DNA of 64,000 nt. Origin: Prasinococcaceae sp. CCMP 1430. Lineage: Eukaryota > Prasinodermophyta > Palmophyllophyceae > Prasinococcales > Prasinococcaceae. The notes beneath the pieces are model-generated. The model saw only the letters and a list, made by a program, of their open reading frames with translations, was not told where the DNA came from and made no database searches. The position numbers were made by a program, and so were the translations under genes. Location of the stretch: assembly GCA_013416795.1 (NCBI GenBank), contig RQSC01000008.1, positions 8,767-72,766 on the forward strand, written 5' to 3'. Each line of letters starts with the position of its first letter. Position 1 is the first letter of the stretch. Below are positions 21,227-31,283 of this stretch, piece by piece.

Positions 21227-22653
21227 TCACAGAGCGTCCACAGCGGTGCGTATGTGTCCTTCGAGCTGCTTTCCGAACGCACGCCTGGAGAAGTTCCTCG
21301 ACACGTGCGCGCGTGCTGCCGCGCCCATTGCGCGCGCCGACACGGGGTCGTCCAGCAGCTTACCCAGCGCGCTGGCGAATGCCTCCGCAGTGGGTTCGCA
21401 CAGCAGCCCCGTGCGCCCGTGCACCACTGTCTCGACGGGCCCACCGCTGTTGCATGCGACGACTGGTCGCGCTGCTGCCATGGCTTCGAGCGGCACGATG
21501 CCAAAGTGCTCGTGCTCGGGTGTGTACAGGACTGCCACGCAGCGCGAGAGCAGCGCACGCCGCTGCATGGCGGAGAAGTTTGGCACGAAGCTCACCAGAT
21601 GCGACACGCCCGCAGCACTCGCCGCTGCGCGCAGCTCCTCGAGATGCTCCACGTTCTCACGCACGGCGGGGTCGTATCCGCCTGCGAAGCAGAGCCGCAC
21701 GCCGCGTAGACCGGCGCTCCCACGAGTGCGGCCGAGGATACCCAGAGCGTCGATGGCGAGCTTGAGACCCTGCGAAGGCGTGGGCGAAGGGCGCATCCGC
21801 GGTGTGCGACAGACGCATGGTCGCAGCCGACGCATCGGATCTACCGTCAGAATAACTCCGCGCCAGGCCGGTGCGCGCGCGATCGCAACAGCACGCGAGC
21901 AGGCAGCCCAACGAGAGCCACCTCTGAGACGCTCGGCCTCACCTTCTTCCTCTCAAACCTGTTTATGGACAGCAGCAGCGAGTCTGTGCCGGGACTCTCA
22001 AGCACCCCCTCTGGCACACACCTCTCCGTGGCCGCCTTCTCCGCCGTGCTGGCGGGCGGCGCGTGCGCCGCCAGGTCGACCGCAGGGTAGAGCACCTTGG
22101 GCTTGAGCCCCCTCGCGTGCAATGCGGCGAACGTCTGCGCGAACACTCCGCCCGTGTAGCGGCTGTTGACGAGCACCGTCGACGCACAGCCCGTGGACGC
22201 CTGCTCCACGCAGTCGACGGGCGCGCGGTAGAGCCGACGCAACAGCGTGGCGCGGCTGGCGAGCAGCATGTCGGGAAAGTGGCAGTAGAAGAGCGTCGGT
22301 GCGCTCCGCCACAGCAGCGCGTGCAACACAGGCACCATCGCGCTCACCTGGTCGCACAGCACGGCGTCCACGCGCCCGCGCAGCGCCAGCGCGAGGCACA
22401 TGGCCAGCCACACGCAGCGAGCGTATGCGCACAGCGCGTGCAGGCGCCCGAACACGTGACGAGGGATCCAGCCACCCCGCACGACCACCTTGAATGCGCC
22501 GCTGCGTGTCTCTTCGAAGCATCGCGCGGGGTCGTGCCGCGCGGTGTACACGACGACCTCGTGGCCGCGGTCGCACAGCGTTTGCGCGGCGTCGACGATC
22601 AGCCGCTCGGCGCCGCCGAGGCCGAGGTCGGGGTGCGCGATTGCGACGCGCAT
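21227..22653 (-). CDS. ALG2: ALG2-type alpha-mannosyltransferase
   Basis: Two exons, 22653-21943 and 21769-21227 (intron GTGAGG...CGCAG), give 417 residues; human ALG2 has 416. ALG2 adds the second and third mannoses to the dolichol-linked oligosaccharide on the cytosolic ER face. The N-terminus MRVAIAHPDLGLGGAERLI is the GT-4 nucleotide-sugar start. FYCHFPDMLLA and VNSRYTGGVF follow. The exon join restores LSINRFERKK|GLKLAIDAL, and exon 2 has FAGGYDPAVRENVEHLEEL and the donor-binding EHFGIVPLEAM, plus NSGGPVETV. The start is the ATG at 22653-22651, which overlaps the ATG of the divergent kinase gene within CATG. Confidence 0.93.
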
Positions 22654-24163
22654 GGCCACCTGGCGCCCTCCCCCCCCGCTCCCCGCTCGAGCTCCGCGCG
22701 CAATCGGCTCGTCTCGCCAGCTCGAGCACCGCGCCGAAATCCGGCGCTCCCCCGCCCTCTTGTCGTGGCCGGCGCAGGCCAGCGCAGCGCCCGGTGGCGG
22801 GGCGTCGGCGTCGCCCTACGACTTCCCCGTGCGCGAGGGCGCGACAATGGACAATGGGCGCTACGTGTTGCAGACAGTGGTCGGGAAGGGCTCGTTCGGC
22901 CAGGTCGCGCGCGCGACCGACCTGACGACCGGCGAGCTCGTCGCGATTAAGATCGTGCAGGCACGCACGGCGTTCACTCAGCAGGCGCGCAAGGAGATAG
23001 CCATGCTCTACTTGCTCAACGAAGCCGACCCGAGAGACGAGCGTTTCGTCGTGCGGCTTCAGCGGCACTTCGTGGAGGCGGGAAAGTGGCAGTGCCTCGT
23101 CTTCGAGCACCTGTCGTACTCGCTCTTCGACCTGCTGCGGAACACCTCCTTCCAGGGCATCAGCCTTTCGCTCGTGCGAAAGCTCACAGTGCAGGTGCTC
23201 AACGCGATGGACTTCCTTGCAAAGCAGGCGCCGTCCGTGGTGCACTGCGACATCAAACCGGAGAATGTCTTGCTGCGCCACCCGACGCGCTCGTTGGTCA
23301 AGTTGATCGATTTTGGCTCGAGCTGCCTCGAGGGGATGACGGAGTACACGTACGTGCAGAGCCGGTTCTACCGCTCGCCTGAGGTCATGCTGGGGATGCC
23401 GTACGGCCCAGGCGTCGACATGTGGTCGCTGGGCTGCATGATGATGGAACTGCACAGCGGCGAGCCGCTCTTCGGCGGGCGCGATGAGTCCGACCAGCTG
23501 TGGCGCATTGCGATGGCGCTGGGAGAGGCGCCGCAGCACATCTTGCAGCAGGCGTCGCATCGCAAGCAGAAGACTCTGCTGCAGAGGCGTGGGGGGGGCG
23601 AAGCGGCCAAGAACGCACCGCTTGAGCTCCAGCCGACGAACGGGCACACGCCGAAGGCCTGCAACATGAAGCCGCTCGCGACGACGTTGGCGAACGCCCG
23701 ACGACGCGCCGTGGCGCGCGTGGAGGCGCGCGCGGCACGCGAGGCGAGCGCGGCGGCGAGTGGCGCGGGTGCCACTGCCGCGGGTCGCCCTGCGGCGCCT
23801 GTTGACTCGCAGGGAGACTACGACGCCTTCCTTGAGCTCGTGTCTGCTATGCTCACCTACGATCCTGCGGAGCGAATCAAGCCCGACCAGGCGCTCGCGT
23901 CGCGCTTCATCCGAGGTGCCACGTCGTCACCGTCGTCGCCAGTCGCCAGTAGTGCGTGCGGCGCCTCTGGGACATCGGCAGGATCGAAGAGGAAGGCGGC
24001 GCTCGCGACCCCGGAGAGGCCTCAAGCCGACGGCACTGCTGTGGTGACCGTGCCGGTGATTGCGCCCCCGCCCTGCGCGGCCATCAATGGCCTTCGCCGC
24101 GTCAAACCGGGAGGCGCGGGATGCCACAAGGACGTGCGACAGAGCACGGGGAAGCGTTACTGA
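22652..24163 (+). CDS. DYRK-family dual-specificity protein kinase
   Basis: Intronless. Taken from the ATG at 22652 it encodes 503 residues. The kinase domain is complete: VVGKGSFGQV (glycine loop from residue 78), AIKIV lysine, HCDIKPENV (catalytic Asp200), and DFGSS. The activation loop is YTYVQSRFYRSPE, with the DYRK-type Y-x-Y whose second tyrosine is autophosphorylated. VDMWSLGCMMMEL completes subdomain IX. Upstream, YDFPVREG resembles the DYRK homology box. An insert rich in Arg/Ala (residues ~300-400) splits the C-lobe before YDAFLELVSAMLTYDPAERI. An internal ATG at 22848 (MDNGRYVLQ) is an alternative start that would leave space for a promoter between this gene and ALG2. Confidence 0.88.
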   Translation: MATWRPPPPLPARAPRAIGSSRQLEHRAEIRRSPALLSWPAQASAAPGGGASASPYDFPVREGATMDNGRYVLQTVVGKGSFGQVARATDLTTGELVAIKIVQARTAFTQQARKEIAMLYLLNEADPRDERFVVRLQRHFVEAGKWQCLVFEHLSYSLFDLLRNTSFQGISLSLVRKLTVQVLNAMDFLAKQAPSVVHCDIKPENVLLRHPTRSLVKLIDFGSSCLEGMTEYTYVQSRFYRSPEVMLGMPYGPGVDMWSLGCMMMELHSGEPLFGGRDESDQLWRIAMALGEAPQHILQQASHRKQKTLLQRRGGGEAAKNAPLELQPTNGHTPKACNMKPLATTLANARRRAVARVEARAAREASAAASGAGATAAGRPAAPVDSQGDYDAFLELVSAMLTYDPAERIKPDQALASRFIRGATSSPSSPVASSACGASGTSAGSKRKAALATPERPQADGTAVVTVPVIAPPPCAAINGLRRVKPGGAGCHKDVRQSTGKRY

Positions 24164-24542
24164 GCGAATTTCCGCAAGGCCCCGACCGGCGTCCGCTTCC
24201 ACGCCGTCCCGTGCCACATGATTGTGCCTTCCGCTACCTCAACACACCGTGTACAACATCAACATGTACTTCCTTTTTTTCCTACGTCGGGAGCGAAGAC
24301 GGCGCCGCCCGCAGCGGCGTCCTCACCATTTACCCCACCACGCGCACTGGCATAGCGGCGGGCTACCCGCCCGGCCGATACGACACGCTCTGGAACCCCC
24401 TGTACATCTATTACCTTCACCGTGTCGACAGTAAGGCAGAGCCGTTTTTTTTGGTGCACTCATGACCACTGCCGTGCACCGTCGCTCGCGCGGTGTGCCA
24501 CGCTCGGCGCGCCCGCGGAGCTATGTGCTGGTCGGCTGTTGG
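24164..24542. other. Convergent spacer
   Basis: Between the kinase stop and the end of the minus-strand poly-Q gene. It is mixed in composition, with a T-rich stretch at 24270-24282. No gene was found; it is probably 3' UTR of both neighbours. Confidence 0.45.
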
Positions 24543-24938
24543 CTAGCGCGGGATCATTACAGAGCGCGGCATCAGGCCACCGAACGCCGAGGCCTTCGGC
24601 ACGAAGGTGATCTCCTCGTCGTCGCCATCGTCAGCGGCAGCCGCAGCCGGCGTTGGCAGCACCGTCGCGGGCGCGGGCTGCAGGAGCTCCTGCAGGAGGC
24701 TGGGCTGCGGCGCCTCCTGTGGGGGCGGCGGCAGCCCCTGCGCGGGCGGCTGTTGATGAATGATCTGCTCGATCAGGCTCGGCTGCGGCGGCTGCGAGGG
24801 GTGTTGTGAGGGATGTTGCGGCTGCTGGTGCGGAGGCCGCTGCAGCAGCCTCGGCACCAGCGTGGACTCAGGGGCGGCCGGGGAAGGCGACTGCAGCTTG
24901 TCCTTTCTCTTGTCCTTTTTCTTCTTCTCCTTCGCCGC

Positions 24939-24972
<34 letters not shown>

Positions 24973-25469
24973 AAGGGTTCTTGTTGCCGCTGCACGGACG
25001 GCGGCGGTGGCATCGACGGTGCAGCAAAGAGCTTGTCGAGTGGCGATGGTGGAGGCTGCTGTTGGTGGTGGTGCGCCTGCTGCTGTTGCTGCTGCTGATA
25101 CCCCTGCGACGGGGACAGGAGCTTGTCGAGCGGCGATGCCCGCTGGGTGCCCTGCGGCGCCTGTGCGACGGGCGGCGGTGCCCCCCCAAGCGAGGCTGCC
25201 ATCGCCGACACGCTCATCTGCCTGCGCATAATGTCCAGCTCCCCCTCGAGCTTGGCCTTCTCCGTCTGCAGGGCCTCGTGGCGGCCCATGAGGTCCACGT
25301 TGGCAGCCTTGAGCATTTCGATGGTGCTCGTGGCGGTGTCGTCGCGCCGCTGCATCTCGGCGTGCATGTACTCTGCGAACGAGGTGAACTCGGAGCGCTC
25401 CGTCTCGCGCAGGCGGCGCTCGTTGGCCACGAGGTCGTACGCGTTCTGCGCCGTGATCGCCGCCGGCAT
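24543..25469 (-). CDS. Poly-Q protein with repeated LxxLL-like motifs
   Basis: A 308-residue open frame from a good ATG (MPAAITAQNAYDLVANERR). Residues 1-85 form a charged helix, predicted coiled coil (RRLRETERSEFTSFAEYMHA...ALQTEKAKLEGELDIMRRQM). The rest is low complexity: poly-Q runs, a Lys-rich patch (KEKKKKDKRKDK), and Pro-rich linkers carrying four short hydrophobic motifs: SPLDKLLSPS, SPLDKLFAAP, PSLIEQIIHQ and PSLLQELLQP. Two fit LxxLL exactly. The C-terminus is acidic (DDGDDEE) then ITFVPKASAFGGL. I recognise no family. A multivalent adaptor binding one partner through repeated helical motifs, as in RNA-decay or coactivator scaffolds, is an inference. Confidence 0.65.
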
Positions 25470-26495
25470 CGCGCCCGCCGGCGGGCCGCGCGTGGGCGCC
25501 GGTGGCTCGCCCGCGCCGCATCTGTGAACGCGCCGTAGGAGAAGAGCGCGGAGTAGCGCAGGAGCAGGGCGCCCGCGCGCCCGCTGCGCCTTTTTTTTTT
25601 TTTTTTGCCGCCGCGCGAAACCGATCCGGCCGATCGCTCCGCCCGTGCGTTTCGGGCTGCGCGCGCGCGGTCATCCCACGGATGACTGGTTTGGGATTTT
25701 TCCACCGAGGGATGACCATTCTGGGGAAAAAGGCATCGAGGACGACTGATGTGGGATTATTTGGCGCAGAGGATGACTGATCTGGGATTCATTGGGACAG
25801 GGATGACTGATCCGGAATTAATCGCACAGCGGATGATTGATCTGGGATTTCTGGCCATTTTGGATGACAATCCTGGGAAAACCCCTTTTTTTAAAGGGGG
25901 GGGGGAGCAGGAGCGGAAACGGAAACAGGCACACACTTCGGCAAAAAAAAAAAGGGGAGGGACGGACGGACGGACGGACGGAAGCTCCTTCGCGTCCCCC
26001 TCGCCAGGCCCCAGGCCCCCCACTCCCGCGCGCGCTGTGGCGCGGCGGCGGCCGCGGCGCCGCGGGGAGGGACGGAGGGTTCGCGCGAATTTCGCGGCTG
26101 CGGCGGCTGCATGCGGGGAATTCGGCGCTGCGACGGCGACAGCCACACACGTCCGCGCGCGGTGTGGCCGGCGCGCGCGCGCACCGCGCGCCCGCTCCCG
26201 ACCGCCGTGCGATCGCCCGATACCAGTTCCAGTTCGCGCGCGCGCCATGCCGCGGATCGCAGGGCAAATCGCATGCGTCCGCTGCGCATGCGCTTTGACC
26301 TCTGCACGCTTTTTGTGCGCGCCGCGCGCGCGCGCGCGCGCACAAAAAATTTCGAGCGCGGGCGTTCCCGCCGCGCGGCCGGAACTCCGCGGCGCCGCGG
26401 CGGCGTCGCGGGCGCCCCGGGTGCGATGAGATGGCGCAACGCGCGCGCGAATCTGCGGAACGGGGCGCATTTCGCGGAGAGCGGGCGGAACGTCC
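25470..26495. promoter_or_regulatory. Divergent intergenic region with periodic array
   Basis: About 1 kb between two divergent genes. It contains a T16-class homopolymer (25591-25606), the 30-bp periodic repeat array described separately (25681-25885), G and A homopolymers (25897-25905, 25946-25954), a GGAC repeat (25963-25981), and a very CG-rich proximal part ending in the PDS5 start. No gene is credible here. Confidence 0.5.
25681..25885. repeat. Seven-unit ~30-bp periodic degenerate repeat
   Basis: Seven diverged units start at 25681, 25711, 25741, 25772, 25802, 25832 and 25863, each opening GATGAC (or GACGAC/GATGAT) followed by a TGGGATT-type block. Unit spacing is 30, 30, 31, 30, 30, 31 bp. 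The divergence between units with preserved spacing suggests an old array. It sits between divergent genes and could be regulatory; a 10-residue coding repeat is an alternative reading. Confidence 0.85.
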
Positions 26496-29400
26496 ATGCT
26501 GTCGCGCGCGCAGCAGCGCGACGACTGGGCGGCGAGGCGGGAGGAGCGAGGGGGGATGAGGAGGTGCGGGGGTGCGGGGGCAGCACACACCGCGCGCGGC
26601 GCGCACCGCGCGACGCGGTGCGGCGCGGGCCGCTCGTGTGCTGGGGAGCTTCCGGGGACGGGAGGTTCCGGGCTCTAGAGGCGCGCGCGGCGATGGCGCG
26701 CTCGCGCGAGGCGCCGGGCGTCACGCCGCCGTCGCCGCCGCGGAGAGGCGCCTGTCGGGCGGCGGCGCGGGCGCGCTCCCGCCAACGGAGCTCGCCAAGA
26801 CGCTGCTCGAGTGCAAGGATGAGCTTGCGGCGATGACGCAGTTCACCGCGGCGGGAGCCGCGAACGCCGGAAAGGGCAGCGCCGCGGCGGTCGCGGGCGC
26901 CAAGAAGGCGGTGGGCGCCTTCGCCCACACGCTGCTCACCAAGGAGATCGCGCGCCACCGGCGCGACAAGAGCGTGCCGCTGCTCGCCGCCTGCTGCGTG
27001 GCCGAGACGCTGCGGCTGTACGCTCCACTCGCGCCCTTCTCCGACTCGCAATTCTGTGAGGTGCTGCGGCTGTACACGGGCGCGCTCGGCCACGGGCTCT
27101 CCGACCCCTCGCGCAGCACGCTCTACGGGTGGGCGCTCGATCTGGTGCGCTCGTGCATTGAGACGCGCGCGGTTGTCGTCTTCCTCGACCTCGACGCCGA
27201 CGAGGCGCTGGTGCGACTCTTCGAGGCGCTCTTCGATTGCGTGGTGGGCGCCGAGCACTCGAGCGAGGCGCTAGACTCGATCGCGTCGCTCATGGCCATA
27301 CTCGTCACCGAGATGGATGACGTCTCGCAGCCGCTGCTCGATGTGATCCTCGGCAATCTGCTCAAGGCGCCCACGCACGCGCTCGAGGCGGGCGCCGCTG
27401 GCGGTGGCGGCGGCGGCGGCGGCGGCGCCCACGCTCCTGAGGCAGGAACGATCGCCGCGGCGGCGGGCGCGAGCGCTCCCGCGTGGCTCGCGCGTGCGCT
27501 GCTCGAACGCTGCGAGGACAAGCTCGACGCGCCTATCGCGCGCTTCCTGCGCTCGGCCATTGAGGGCGACAACCGCTCCGAGGCCGGTCAGTCGGACCTG
27601 CGGCGCGAGTATCGCCGCGTCGTGCTTGCCGTGCACGCTGTGCAGCCGCGACTGCTGCTCCATGTGCTTCCCGCACTGCAGTCCGAGCTCGAGGTCGAGG
27701 ATCTTGACAGCCGCTCCGAGGCGGTGGCCACCCTCGGAAGGGTCTTCGCAGCGCCCCCCCGCGACGGCGTGGACACCGCCGTCGACTACAAGCTCACGCT
27801 CTTCAAGGAGTTCCTCAGGCGCTTCGCCGATCGCGTGCCCACCGTGCGCGTGCAGATGCTCGAGTGGGGCCGCAAGTTTCTCGAGAGCAGAGCGGCGGGG
27901 GCGACCGCAGGCGGCGCCAAGAAGCGCGGTGGCGGCGCAACGGGTGGCGCCGCAGCTGAGTGCGCTGCTGCTGTCGCCGAGCGTATGGCGGAGCGCCTTT
28001 CAGATACCGACGACCGCGTGCGCGAGGCGGCCACCTCCGCGCTGCTTGGCGCGGCTACCTCAGCGGGTGCGGGCGCCATTTCGCAGCAGACCCTAGAGGC
28101 GGCTGCGGAGAGGCTCGCAGACAAGCGCATCGGCGTGCGCCGCGCGGCGCTCAGCGCACTGGCGCAGCTGTACCGCAAACAAGGGTCCGCGTCGTCTCCA
28201 CAGCACGACAGGCTCGGTTGGGTGCCCGGGCGCGTACTGCAGGCCCTGCTGCCATCGCTAGGCATCGCACGCGAGGTCGAAGAACTGCTCGCTGGCGGCA
28301 TGCTCATGCCAGCGGGCGCGTCGGCGGCGGAACGTGCGGCGTGCTGGGCCTTTGCTCTAGCCAAGCTGCCCAGGGGCTTCGCATCGGCGGAGGCCAAGGC
28401 ACTTCTCGCCTTGCTCGCGCGGAAGGACGAGGGCCGTGTGGCACTGCTTGCTTTCCTGCGCTCCAACCCCGCTGGCAAGGCCAAGGAGGGCGTGGACTGT
28501 GCTGCGCTCGCCGAGCGCGCAGGGAGGCTCGCTGGCGGTGATGCGATGGGCGAAACGCTCGCGATGGCTGCAGGCACGGTGCGCGATGCGCGCGTCTGGC
28601 GGCGCTCGCTCGAGGCGTGCGATGCGGAGGCGCCGGTGGCGAAGGCCGCCGAAGCGCGCGCCGACGCGCTCTCGCGGCTGGGCGGCAAGCACTCGGCAGC
28701 GCAGGCGCTTCGCCGCTGCCTGTCGTTCGCGTCGTACGACGTCCTTGACTGCGAGATGGCCGAGGCGGCCGTGTGCGCACTCGAACGCGGCGCCAAGGCA
28801 GGCAACGCCGGCCGTGCGTACGTCAACGCGCACTGCATGCTGCTCAGAGCGATCGCGGCGGGCTCGCCCGAGCTGCTCGAGAGCCGCGCCGAGCGCCTGG
28901 CGAGCCTCGCTGCGGGCAAGGACAAGTTCACCGCTCGCGCGGCGGTCAACGCCCTGGCGGTGCTGGGCACCTCGTGCAAGGGTGCGCGCGATGCAATCGC
29001 CGGCGCCGCGTCCGAGCTTGAGCGCCACGCGCTGGGTGAAGGTCGCGAGGCTGCCAAGGACGCAGTGGTCGCTCTGAGCACGCTTGGTGGCAAGGTGGCG
29101 GTGGAGTCGCTGGAGCGCGTGTGTGCCGCTGCTGTTGAGGAAATGAGCACGGGCAAAGGTGCTGTGCTGCCTGGCGGCGCGCGCCTGCCTTCGCTGCTGC
29201 AGGCGGTTGCATGCGCTGCACAGCGCTGCAGCGAGGCCTACGCGCCGCACGAGGGCGCCTTCGCGCGCTTCCTTGTTCAGCGCGTGCTCTCGTGCACGTG
29301 TGGCGAGGAGGGTGATCCGGACACGGTGGAGGAGTGCCTGGCTGCTTCACGGGCCGAAGGAGAGGATGAGGACGCGATGGATGAGGACGTCGATGACGCG

Positions 29401-30993
29401 TGGGATGACGTCGCCACACCTGCGAGCACCGCGCACGAGCTTGCCATCAAGGCGCTGGCGCGCTCGTTCGACTACGAAGTCAACACCCCTGCCGGTGCGC
29501 AGCGGGCCATCGCTCTTCGCCGCAAGGGCCTCGCAGGCGCCATGCGCGTGCTGCATGCCATCATCACCAAGGGGGGCGAGCTGTCGCCGGGACTGTGCGG
29601 CCGGGGGTTACGTGGGGCAGGGCGCCGCGCACGCTGTCGCGTTGTGGCCGCGAAGGGCATCCTGCGGCTGGCGCGCCGCTGGGACGCTGCACTGCCACCC
29701 GCCCTACTGCATGAGGCGGCACTTGTTGTGCAGGACAGTTCCTACGATGCGCGCGTGGCCATGCTTGGCGCGCTGCGCAAGCGCCTCCTTCGCGGCGATC
29801 TCAAGGCCCGCTGGGCGGGCGCCCTGGCGTTGAGTGCCGTCGATGTCGAACGTGACAATGCAGATGCGGGGCGAGCAGCGCTCGACCGCTGGGCGTCCAA
29901 GCGCAGGCGGCTGCTCGCAACACGCAGCGTGAAGGACGGCAACGGCGCCATGGCCATGAACGTGGCACACCTGCAGCCTGAGGCGTCGGTGGCTTTCCTG
30001 GTGCACCTGCTGTCACATCATCCCGACTATGACTACGAGCTGTCGCCCCCGGTGGATGCGGCAGACGCGCCGTTTGGCTCCTTCCAACGCGTGCTCGCGT
30101 GCCTACTCGGAACCGTGCTTGCACCCGATGCAAATGCGTCGCTTGTCGCGGGTGGCGGCGCGCTGCACAGCGTGTTGGCGCTCTTGCGCGGCATCAAACG
30201 CTGCAGTGACAAGACCGCACCCCATGAGGACGTCGGTGGCCCTGCCGCTTTGGCGGCCGCGCGCCGGCTGCACGTGGTAGCAGACGTTGCCATCACCGTG
30301 GCGAAGGCCCTTGCGGCGCGTGGAGGTGCGTCTGGCAATGCTGAGGACAGCGAGGCGTCCCTCGGGGGAGGCATAGCGCTGCCAGCCTCGCTGTTTACCG
30401 CAGATACTGCCCAGCACAAGGCGTCTACGGACGGTGCCAACCTGCCTCCGGGCTTCGAGCTGCTGGATCTCAAGGGATACATGGTCGCCGACAAGAAGGG
30501 CGCCAAGAAGGGCGCCGCCGCAAAGGCCACCAAGACCACCAAAGGGGGCACCAAGAAGGCGAAGACCACCATTGCCGAGCCCGCCAACGACATCGATGTG
30601 GAGAAGGCTACTGCTGGTGACGAGGAGGGCGACACGGACGACGAGGAGAGTGAGGAAGAGCAAGAGGTGCTGCCCGTGAGCCGTCGCGCGCGTGCCGCAG
30701 CAGCTGCGGCACAGGCGGCGGTCGCCGATGATCCTGCTGGGGGCTCGTCGCCACCGAAGCGCTCGCGCCGCGGCTCTGGGCCCGAAGTAGATGGTGATGC
30801 TGAGGACGACGAAGAGAACGAGGGCGCCGCATCGCCATCGAAGCGCGCGCGACGCGGCATGGCCGCCAGCAGGCCCAAGAAGGTTTCGCCGCCACCTGCG
30901 GAGGCAGGGGCCACAAAGGCCAGGCCGCTCGGTGACCACAACCCTGCTGTGGCGGGCACGCGCCGAAGCACGCGCGCCTCAGCGCGCGCGTGA
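26496..30993 (+). CDS. PDS5: Sister-chromatid cohesion protein PDS5
   Basis: The proposed model has exon 1 at 26496-26563 (MLSRAQQRDDWAARREERGG), an intron GTGCGG...CTCTAG, and exon 2 at 26679-30993, giving 1,460 residues. PDS5 binds cohesin and controls its release and acetylation. The match is in the HEAT-repeat body: SVPLLAACCVAETLRLYAPL, APFSDSQF, then VSQPLLDVILGNLL. In the C-terminal half it is GILRLARRWD...ALLHEAALVVQDSSYDARV and VAFLVHLLSHHPDYDYE. The tail from about residue 1300 is Lys-rich then alternating acidic (DEEGDTDDEESEEEQE) and basic, as in other PDS5 proteins. A glycine run (~residue 240) is a local insertion. Identity is firm; the first exon is inferred because no in-frame ATG precedes the conserved part of exon 2. 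Confidence 0.88.
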
Positions 30994-31283
30994 TTTTGAG
31001 GCATCGCACGCGCAGGAGTGTGCGCACCCATCCGGGCATCCGTACCGGATGGCACTATGCGTCCCATCCTGACAGACAGCGATGCGACATGAGACTGCAA
31101 CGCTACTTGAACACAAAGACGAAGACAAAGCGCGAACATGGCAGGCCCCACGGAACGCACGCGTCGGATGGCGCGCCGTCGGTAGAGCCAGCCTATCTCG
31201 ACACATATTACCTTCGCTTTTACAGCAGTCAATCCATTCAGCGCCACCGCGCGCGCGGTAGAGAGGGAACCTGCACACAGCCC

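Noticed and set aside
24760-25098. Cysteine-rich open frame (CCCCCCC runs) on the plus strand
   Set aside because: Antisense reading of CAG/CTG poly-Q codons of the minus-strand gene.
25749-26429. Open frame through the 30-bp array and downstream CG-rich DNA
   Set aside because: The frame changes between units and then runs into Arg/Ala-rich promoter DNA; considered a by-product of a 30-bp period divisible by three.
26556-26678. ATG at 26556 as an independent short gene before PDS5
   Set aside because: It lies within the proposed PDS5 first exon and the frame ends without a domain; an intron joining 26563 to 26679 explains the region better.
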